A stretch of 5,076 bases of DNA, taken from contig DQGV01000321.1 of NCBI GenBank assembly GCA_003524705.1, positions 1 through 5,076 of the forward strand, read 5' to 3'. Numbering within the stretch: position 1 is the stretch's first letter; every line of letters begins with the position of its first letter. Under the pieces are notes generated by a model that was not told where the DNA came from, searched no databases, and saw nothing but the letters and a program-made list of their open reading frames with translations. Of the stretch, positions 1 to 5,076 are shown piece after piece. The stretch comes from Anaerolineae bacterium (GTDB lineage Bacteria > Chloroflexota > Anaerolineae > Anaerolineales > Villigracilaceae). A program made the translations under genes and the position numbers.

Positions 1-2013
1 AACCCAAATTTCACCGCCATGCCCGTTGACTGCTAATTTGCAAAATGCTAAGCCAACACCTAATCCGCCGGCTCTGTTTTTGCCACGCAGGCGTGTGAAT
101 TTTTCAAAAATGCGGTCTTGGTCTGTAGCGGGGATTCCAGTGCCAGTATCTTTGACCCAGAATTTTACAAAGCCACCGTCGGCTGTAGTTTGTGCGCCAA
201 CTTCAATATGCCCATTAACCGGCGTAAATTTAATGGCGTTCTCTACTAAATTCACGAACACACGATAAATCATATCTTGGTCTACCCAAATTAATGGCAG
301 GACGCCCGTGGCTTTATTTTCGATATTTTGTTGACGGGCATTGGCACTTGGGGCAACATCATGCAACGACTCACGGACTAAATCTACTGGATTAATTGAG
401 TTTTGGTCTACAATCTGTTGACCCGATTCTAAGCGATTAATATCTAACAAAGAATTTACCAAACGCTGAATGCGTGCGGTTGAATTTTTAGCAATGGTCA
501 GCATTGAGCTTAACGTATCATCTTCTTGGGGCATTAAACCACTCATCATCTCTAAACTAGAGACAATGTTTCCTAAAGGTGAGCGTAAGTCGTGGAAAAT
601 CATCGAGGTCATATCATCACGCAAGGCATCTAACTCTTTGCGTGCCGAAATGTCTTTCATAATCCATTGAATGCCGTCTGTGCTGTCATATTCTACGCGG
701 CGAGCATAGACTTCAATTGGCAGTGAGGTACCATCTTGACGCAAGATACCTGACTCGTATTGACAGCCTTTGCCGTTTTTGAGCGTTTCAAAATTCAAAC
801 CTGTTTTATTCCAATTCACTTCATGCAATTGGTCAATAGTAATTTGATGTAATTCTACTAGCGAATATCCACTTAATTTGACTGCTTCACGATTCGCTTC
901 TAACACTTTGCCATTCCAGTCAGTAATCAAAATCATATCCACACTGTCTTCAAACAATTGACGATAATGTTGATGTGCTTTTTGTAAGCGTTCAAACAGT
1001 GCGGCATTTTCAATCGTTGAGCCCGCCAAACTTCCCAAACCAGACATGACTACTAATGCATCAGGGTCAAATGTACCAGTGGTTGGATTAATGGCTTCTA
1101 ACACGCCAATGACTTTTCCATGCGCTTGAATTGGCGCAATGGCTAATGCGCGCATGTCGAGCCCATTCAATTTATCTTCTTCAGTGAAGCGTGAATCTAA
1201 ACGTGTATTCGGGATGATTAAGCCATATTTGTCTTTGACGACAACCCCAGCTAGTGCTTGCCCTGCGCGAATGCGTTGACCAGTAATACTACCGGAGTTG
1301 TTACCCGCGGCAGCATGGAACACAAGGTCGTCTTTATTGTCGAGTAAAGCCAAAGCAACTGTTTCCACCTGCAGAGCCTGCATGGTCTGAGTCAAGATGC
1401 GGCGTAACACATCAGGCATTTCTAACGAGGTATTAATCGCCGCCGCACCTTCTGCTAATGCGGAATAAATCCGCGCGGTGCGTTGTGTTTCTGTATACAA
1501 ACGTGCATTCAAAACCGCAATACTGGCTTGGTCTGCAATCGCTTGCATTAAATTCATGTGTTCTTCATTAAATGAATTTGGAACAGGATGAACTAAAGTT
1601 AAAACGCCGACTAGTTTATCGCGTGCAACCAATGGCACACAAATAGCCGACTTTGGTCCACTTTTATCAGCGGCATCATCTGCACGGCGTAACCAACGGT
1701 CATCTTTGCTGGTATCTGGCACCAATGCTGGTTGACGATTTTGCACAACCCAACCCGCCAGCCCTTTTTCGACAGTTTCTCTTAATTGTTGTGTTGTATG
1801 GTCATGGAATTGCCTGCCGTACACAATGGTGGCATCTACTGGTTTGCCATTATCGTCCATCACCACAATACTGCCACGTTCACCGCCGACATATTGCAAT
1901 GCCGCAAATAACAAGCGTTGTAAAACCGTTCGAAGGTCTAGTGCAGTGGCAACTTCACGACTGACTCTCACGAGCAGTTCAAGAAGGGGACGTGTGCGGC
2001 TTTCAGTCATCAT
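1..2013 (-). CDS. Soluble GAF-GAF-PAS sensor histidine kinase (3' end beyond window)
   Basis: Cytoplasmic two-component sensor kinase that should autophosphorylate a histidine and pass the phosphate to an unseen response regulator. My translation gives 671 residues with no internal stop. GAF 1 spans about 20-170 and GAF 2 about 190-340. A PAS domain follows at about 347-457 (YRQLFEDS to MKDISARKEL). The DHp helix carries FHDLRSPL with phospho-acceptor His474 (bases 592-594). The ATPase domain has the N box NLVENAIKF (Asn592), G1 box DTGTGIP (622-628), F box FEKF (636-639) and G2 box GLGVGL (650-655). The frame leaves the window at HGGEIWV, so probably only a short tail is missing. No membrane segment or signal peptide is seen. 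I therefore infer an intracellular signal or a small ligand; the ligand is unknown. The start is the first of two adjacent ATGs (2013 or 2010). No good Shine-Dalgarno precedes it, and the frame stays open upstream to about 2094 without another ATG. It is divergent from the HAD gene. The family call is firm; the ligand and partner are not known. Confidence 0.9.
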   Translation of the reverse strand, partial: MMTESRTRPLLELLVRVSREVATALDLRTVLQRLLFAALQYVGGERGSIVVMDDNGKPVDATIVYGRQFHDHTTQQLRETVEKGLAGWVVQNRQPALVPDTSKDDRWLRRADDAADKSGPKSAICVPLVARDKLVGVLTLVHPVPNSFNEEHMNLMQAIADQASIAVLNARLYTETQRTARIYSALAEGAAAINTSLEMPDVLRRILTQTMQALQVETVALALLDNKDDLVFHAAAGNNSGSITGQRIRAGQALAGVVVKDKYGLIIPNTRLDSRFTEEDKLNGLDMRALAIAPIQAHGKVIGVLEAINPTTGTFDPDALVVMSGLGSLAGSTIENAALFERLQKAHQHYRQLFEDSVDMILITDWNGKVLEANREAVKLSGYSLVELHQITIDQLHEVNWNKTGLNFETLKNGKGCQYESGILRQDGTSLPIEVYARRVEYDSTDGIQWIMKDISARKELDALRDDMTSMIFHDLRSPLGNIVSSLEMMSGLMPQEDDTLSSMLTIAKNSTARIQRLVNSLLDINRLESGQQIVDQNSINPVDLVRESLHDVAPSANARQQNIENKATGVLPLIWVDQDMIYRVFVNLVENAIKFTPVNGHIEVGAQTTADGGFVKFWVKDTGTGIPATDQDRIFEKFTRLRGKNRAGGLGVGLAFCKLAVNGHGGEIWV

Positions 2014-2041
2014 ATTTACCCATTTAGATAATTCCGCAACA

Positions 2042-2047
2042 AGTATA
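2042..2047 (-). promoter_or_regulatory. Possible -10 box for the histidine kinase
   Basis: Read on the minus strand, the divergent spacer contains TATACT, which matches five of six bases of the TATAAT consensus. It would place a transcript start about 22 bases before the kinase ATG. I find no convincing -35 hexamer at the usual 16-18 base spacing, and no clear ribosome binding site between the box and the ATG. The call rests on one short motif in an AT-rich spacer and may be chance. Confidence 0.3.
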
Positions 2048-2054
2048 GCCCCTT

Positions 2055-2063
2055 TGGTACAAT
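2055..2063 (+). promoter_or_regulatory. Extended -10 promoter placing the HAD start codon at +1 (leaderless)
   Basis: TGGTACAAT fits the extended -10 pattern TGnTATAAT with one mismatch in the hexamer (TACAAT, 2058-2063). The HAD ATG begins seven bases after the last base of the hexamer, where transcription normally starts. The mRNA would therefore begin at or next to the AUG. In agreement, there is no Shine-Dalgarno-like sequence upstream of the ATG. An in-frame TAA at 2064-2066 also rules out an earlier start. The -35 region is weak (CGCAAC or GCAACA around 2035-2041), which extended -10 promoters tolerate. This is inferred from sequence only. Confidence 0.5.
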
Positions 2064-2069
2064 TAATCC

Positions 2070-2729
2070 ATGCCCCTAAATGTCCTAAAGATTAAAGCCT
2101 TGTGCTTTGACGTAGATGGTACGCTCAGCGACAGTGATAACGTATATACCCAAAGATTTTCTAAGTTTTTTCCTCGATTTTTATTTAAAGACCCGCATCA
2201 TTCTGCCCGCCGTTTGGTGATGTGGATGGAATCTCCGGGCAACGCCTTACTCAGTGTAGCCGATACGCTTCATCTTGACGCCTACATGGTTGCCCTTATC
2301 AACTTTTTTTCTCAACACAAACATTATTCTGCCAAAGAATTTCTACTCGTGCCCGGCGTAGATGACATGCTCAAACAGCTACACGGACGTTATCCGATGG
2401 CAATTATCAGTGCCAGAGATGAAAAAACGAACATGAAATTTCTCGAAAAGTTTGATTTGGTGAAATATTTTGATGTTATCGTCACAGGTTTATCTGCCAA
2501 ATACACAAAACCCTATCCAGATCCTATCTTTCTCGCGGCTGAAAAAATGAATGTCGCCCCAGAAAATTGTTTGATGATTGGTGATACAACCGTAGATATC
2601 CGTGCAGGCAAATCCGCTGGCGCACAAACCGTTGGAGTTTTATGTGGCTTCGGCGAAGAATACGAATTACGAAAAATGGGGGCAGATGAAATTTTGGAAG
2701 ATACAACGAAGTTGTTGAAAATATTGTAG
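2070..2729 (+). CDS. HAD-superfamily hydrolase (subfamily IA-like, phosphatase type)
   Basis: Cytoplasmic Mg-dependent phosphohydrolase of 219 residues, within the usual 200-230 for phosphoglycolate phosphatase or pyrophosphatase-like HAD proteins. All four core motifs are intact. Motif I is FDVDGTL, with nucleophile Asp14 and acid/base Asp16. Motif II is IISARD, with Ser114. Motif III is Lys147 in TKPYP. Motif IV is GDTTVD, with Asp172 and Asp176. Residues about 20-95 lie between motif I and the rest of the core and form a mostly helical C1-type cap, which normally sets substrate choice. The substrate cannot be read from the sequence. The ATG is well fixed: an in-frame TAA lies just upstream (2064-2066), and motif I starts at the normal distance from the N-terminus. 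The gene is monocistronic, divergent from the kinase and convergent with the ABC operon. Its TAG stop lies inside the palindrome that follows. No signal peptide or membrane segment is seen. Family assignment is secure; the specific reaction is open. Confidence 0.9.
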   Translation: MPLNVLKIKALCFDVDGTLSDSDNVYTQRFSKFFPRFLFKDPHHSARRLVMWMESPGNALLSVADTLHLDAYMVALINFFSQHKHYSAKEFLLVPGVDDMLKQLHGRYPMAIISARDEKTNMKFLEKFDLVKYFDVIVTGLSAKYTKPYPDPIFLAAEKMNVAPENCLMIGDTTVDIRAGKSAGAQTVGVLCGFGEEYELRKMGADEILEDTTKLLKIL

Positions 2730-2752
2730 GGGCGAGGTTACCTCGCCCCTAC
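2726..2752. terminator. GC-rich palindrome between convergent genes: bidirectional terminator or REP-like repeat
   Basis: Two perfect 13-base arms (GTAGGGGCGAGGT and ACCTCGCCCCTAC) flank one central T. As RNA this folds into a 12-base-pair stem with a TTA loop, and nine of the twelve pairs are G-C. A run of four T lies three bases past the stem on the plus strand (2756-2759), and another lies four bases past it on the minus strand (2721-2718). Both convergent genes could therefore terminate here. The T runs are short for a strong intrinsic terminator. The TAG stop of the HAD gene (2727-2729) is part of the left arm, and the ABC stop codon begins a few bases beyond the right arm. From memory, palindromes with GTAGGGGCG ends are dispersed in many copies in some bacterial genomes. 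A REP-like identity is therefore possible but unproven from a single copy. Confidence 0.65.
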
Positions 2753-2757
2753 GTGTT

Positions 2758-4758
2758 TTATGCAGTCACTGCTTCTTCTATTTCTTCTTGTTTCTTGAAT
2801 TGGCTCATATACAAATCATAATAAAAGCCTTTTTTGTTAAGCAGTTCATCATGCTTGCCTCGTTCAATGATTTCACCAGCTTTCAAAACGAGAATTTGGT
2901 CAGCATTACGAATGGTGGATAAACGATGTGCAATCACAAATGATGTGCGACCTGCAAGTAATTGGTCAAATGCTTTTTGGATGAGGCGTTCTGTTCTTGT
3001 ATCAACAGATGAAGTGGCTTCATCTAAAATCAAAATGCGTGGGTCTGCTAATGCCGCACGTGCAATGGACAATAATTGTCGTTGACCTTGTGATAATCCA
3101 GAACCGCGTTCGCCTAAAACAGTTTGGTATTTTTCTGGTAATCTTTCAATAAATGAATCTGCATTGGCTAATTTAATGGCAGCCATCACTTCTTCATCAG
3201 TTGCATCAGGTTTCCCAAAGCGGACGTTTTCCATGACAGTCGTGCTGAATAAAAATGTATCTTGCAAAACGATACCGACTTGCTTGCGAATCGATTCGGC
3301 TTTTACATCTCTCACATCCACGCCATCAATTTTGACAGAACCTTCAGTCACATCATAGAAACGGGGAAGTAAATTGATAATGGTTGTTTTGCCTGCACCT
3401 GTTGGACCGACGATTGCAAAAGTTTGCCCAGGTTGTGCAGTGAAAGAAACACCTTTCAAAACAGGCACGCCATCTTCATAAGCATGAGCTACGTTATCAA
3501 ATTCAACCAAGCCTTTGATTTCTTTCATTTCTTTGGCATCGGCTTTATCTGCAATAACAGGTTTTTCATCTAAAATGCTGAAGATTCTTTCGCCACCTGC
3601 AATCGCGTTTTGGATATTTGTCCACAAGACAGCGATTTGTTGAATCGGTTGGTTGAAGCGTTGCACATATTGAAGGAAGGTCACGACTAAACCCAATGTG
3701 ACAACAGTTCCCATAAATTCGCCACCGCTTAGTAAAATCCAACCGCCTACACCAACAACGACTGCTAAAGCGACATAAGATAATGCTTCCAGTGCAGGTG
3801 CTAATGCAGATGTAAATGAAACTGCACGAACATTCGCATCTCGATTCGCGGCGTTGACTTCTTTAAATTGTTCAATGTTTTCATCAGCACGATTGAAGGC
3901 TTGTACTTCTCTTACTGCTGAAATTGATTCTTGTAACTCGGCATTGACTGAGCCAATTTCTTCACGCGCCACACGGAATGCTTTACGCGCTTGCATAGAA
4001 AAATAATATGTGACATAAAACATCACAGGCGCAATGACTAATGAAAGCAACGCAAAGGGCAAACTATCAGTAATCATGCTATAAGCCGTCCACACGATTA
4101 ACAAGATTCCGCTGAATACTTGAACGAGAGCAAATGAAAAAGCTTGTTCAATGGCAGACGTATCGTTTGTGATGCGACTCATTAAGTCACCTGCTTCGTG
4201 TTCGGCGTAATAACTTAATGAAAGTTTGTGCAGGTGATTGAATAAATCTATCTTCAATTCACGAAGCACATGTTGACCTGTCCATGACATGACGAAGAAC
4301 AAAGTACCTGTAAGTAAAGCACCTACAATAAATAAGCCAATCATTATCAGAATCAAACGCCATAAGCCTGCAATGCGTTCATCTGCTGTGGCAGTGGCTG
4401 GGTCAATGATTGGAAAATCATTGAGTTGATATAAAGTAGAAATAATTTTTGGTGTGCCAGTTAATTTAGCAGGGTCAGAGAAAAGCCAACAAGATGAAGT
4501 CACTGCTGAGGATTCAGTATCAGTTGTCCCTAAGAAAGAAGCGAAGGCATTGACTCCGTTGGGAACGAGAAAACAATCAGTAGCTTGTCCTGTTAATCGT
4601 GGAGATGTTACTTGAGTCCATGTTGAAACTACAATTAATATCAGCGCGATAAGTAAGACATACCAAAATTTTCCGAAATAGTTACCAAAGCGCGCGAGGG
4701 TGTTCCACACGTTTTGTGGTTTGAGTGTTTCTTGTTTGAGTAAGTCCATGCGCATCAT
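2758..4758 (-). CDS. ABC exporter half-transporter, canonical-ATPase subunit of a heterodimer (TM288-like)
   Basis: Fused permease and ATPase of 666 residues in the inner membrane, probably exporting drugs or lipophilic compounds; the substrate is not readable. Membrane segments lie at about 33-50, 133-158, 208-227, 233-254, 320-345 and 346-366. The nucleotide-binding domain follows from about 417: Walker A GPTGAGKT (451-458), Q-loop Gln499, signature LSQGQ (555-559), Walker B ILILD with catalytic Glu580, D-loop SSVD, and switch His611. The signature departs from LSGGQ, as expected for the subunit that completes the partner's degenerate site. Between segments 1 and 2 is an unusually long stretch of about 80 residues. 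It holds Cys62 and Cys90, the only cysteines in the protein. The ATG at 4758 overlaps the stop of the upstream ABC gene as ATGA and has a good Shine-Dalgarno before it. ATG 4755 and ATG 4749 are possible alternatives. The C-terminus is charged (KKQEEIEE). Family and pairing are confident; cargo is unknown. Confidence 0.92.
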   Translation of the reverse strand: MMRMDLLKQETLKPQNVWNTLARFGNYFGKFWYVLLIALILIVVSTWTQVTSPRLTGQATDCFLVPNGVNAFASFLGTTDTESSAVTSSCWLFSDPAKLTGTPKIISTLYQLNDFPIIDPATATADERIAGLWRLILIMIGLFIVGALLTGTLFFVMSWTGQHVLRELKIDLFNHLHKLSLSYYAEHEAGDLMSRITNDTSAIEQAFSFALVQVFSGILLIVWTAYSMITDSLPFALLSLVIAPVMFYVTYYFSMQARKAFRVAREEIGSVNAELQESISAVREVQAFNRADENIEQFKEVNAANRDANVRAVSFTSALAPALEALSYVALAVVVGVGGWILLSGGEFMGTVVTLGLVVTFLQYVQRFNQPIQQIAVLWTNIQNAIAGGERIFSILDEKPVIADKADAKEMKEIKGLVEFDNVAHAYEDGVPVLKGVSFTAQPGQTFAIVGPTGAGKTTIINLLPRFYDVTEGSVKIDGVDVRDVKAESIRKQVGIVLQDTFLFSTTVMENVRFGKPDATDEEVMAAIKLANADSFIERLPEKYQTVLGERGSGLSQGQRQLLSIARAALADPRILILDEATSSVDTRTERLIQKAFDQLLAGRTSFVIAHRLSTIRNADQILVLKAGEIIERGKHDELLNKKGFYYDLYMSQFKKQEEIEEAVTA

Positions 4759-5076
4759 TGTGCACCGCCTTTTTCATGAACAAGAATCTGTGAGTTATAA
4801 ATTTCTGCGTAAATCGGGCTATCTTCCATAAGTTCTTTATGCTTTCCTTCAGCAACCACTTTGCCTTTATCGAGTACAAGAATTTTGTCTGCATTCATAA
4901 CAGTGCTGATGCGTTGCGCGATGACAAACGAGGTGCGACCTTTCATCAAAACATCCAAGGCACTTTGAAGCGCGGCTTCGGTTGCAAGATCAACAGATGA
5001 AGTTGAATCATCAAGAATTAAAATTTTTGGATTCAATAACAAAGCACGCGCGATAGCGACACGTTGTTTTTGTCCG
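4755..5076 (-). CDS. ABC exporter half-transporter, degenerate-ATPase subunit (TM287-like), C-terminal fragment
   Basis: Only the last 106 residues and the TGA stop are in the window; the N-terminal membrane part and Walker A lie beyond the right edge. The frame enters as GQKQRVAIARAL, the end of the signature motif. It continues through Walker B ILILD, D-loop TSSVD and the switch region VIAQRIST to a normal ABC C-terminus. Two key residues differ from consensus. The catalytic Glu after Walker B is Asp (LDDSTSSVD, codon 5007-5009), and the switch His is Gln (codon 4914-4916). Both substitutions are known in the degenerate subunit of heterodimeric exporters such as TM287. I infer that this protein pairs with the product of the next gene. 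A TTG at 5040-5042 could be mistaken for a start but is an internal Leu codon within the NBD. It is the first visible gene of the operon, and its stop overlaps the next ATG by four bases, which favours equal synthesis of the two halves. Confidence 0.9.
   Translation of the reverse strand, partial: GQKQRVAIARALLLNPKILILDDSTSSVDLATEAALQSALDVLMKGRTSFVIAQRISTVMNADKILVLDKGKVVAEGKHKELMEDSPIYAEIYNSQILVHEKGGAQ
4763..4771 (-). promoter_or_regulatory. Ribosome binding site for the downstream ABC gene
   Basis: On the minus strand AAGGCGGTG matches the anti-Shine-Dalgarno complement AAGGAGGTG in eight of nine bases and ends four bases before the ATG at 4758. It lies inside the last codons of the upstream ABC gene. 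It supports 4758 (or the adjacent 4755) as the true start and suggests direct ribosome loading as well as coupling through the ATGA overlap. It is the only clear Shine-Dalgarno among the three starts visible in the window. Confidence 0.8.

Noticed and set aside
1653..2095. Plus-strand open frames of about 90-100 codons in this stretch, and others at 26-268 and 470-670
   Set aside because: They lie antisense to the histidine kinase, whose frame carries clear GAF, PAS and kinase motifs throughout. Their translations show no recognisable domain.
2524..2706. Minus-strand open frame of 60 codons
   Set aside because: It is antisense to the HAD core motifs, including motif IV, and has no domain or ribosome binding site.
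2834..3358. Plus-strand open frames at 2834-3085 and 3164-3358
   Set aside because: They are antisense shadows of the ABC nucleotide-binding domain, which is fully conserved in the opposite frame.
4682..4894. Minus-strand open frame of 70 codons spanning the ABC gene junction
   Set aside because: It overlaps two real ABC frames whose motifs and ATGA junction are intact, and it encodes no recognisable domain.
5007..5009. Asp in place of the catalytic Glu read as a sign of a decaying pseudogene
   Set aside because: The frame is intact, and the same change is the normal state of the degenerate subunit in heterodimeric exporters. The partner carries the matching signature change.
2920..5020. 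Partly repeated DNA, for example CAACAGATGAAGT near 3003 and again near 4991
   Set aside because: The shared stretches encode the same conserved ATPase motifs in the two paralogous exporter halves. This is gene-family similarity, not a separate repeat element.

Overview
The window looks like an ordinary chromosomal stretch of a bacterium with moderate GC content. The best guess for the source is an uncultured Chloroflexota of the Anaerolineae type. That guess rests on remembered resemblance of three protein styles: a GAF-GAF-PAS soluble histidine kinase, a HAD hydrolase beginning IKALCFDVDGTL, and an ABC exporter half with a 'TDCFLVP' loop. No rRNA or tRNA is present to confirm it. No mobile element or CRISPR array is visible.

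Layout from left to right. Positions 1-2013, minus strand: a large soluble sensor histidine kinase (GAF-GAF-PAS-HisKA-HATPase) whose last residues run off the left edge. It is a full-length open frame of 671 codons. Positions 2014-2069: a 56-base divergent promoter region. Positions 2070-2729, plus strand: a complete HAD-superfamily phosphatase-like hydrolase, probably read from a leaderless or nearly leaderless mRNA. Positions 2726-2752: a near-perfect GC-rich palindrome that contains the HAD stop codon and sits between two convergent genes. It is a likely bidirectional terminator or a REP-like element. Positions 2758-4758, minus strand: a complete ABC exporter half-transporter. Positions 4755-5076, minus strand: the C-terminal end of a second ABC exporter half, upstream of the first and overlapping it by four bases (ATGA).

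The two ABC genes form one translationally coupled operon. Their motif deviations are complementary: the upstream protein has Asp for the catalytic Glu and Gln for the switch His, and the downstream protein has LSQGQ for LSGGQ. This is the signature of a heterodimeric exporter of the TM287/288, LmrCD or BmrCD kind, with one degenerate and one active ATP site. The kinase and the HAD enzyme are divergent neighbours with no evident functional link to the exporter. I see no clear new system. The points most worth a second look are the exporter's large extracytoplasmic insert, which holds the protein's only two cysteines, the terminator palindrome that absorbs a stop codon, and the leaderless promoter.
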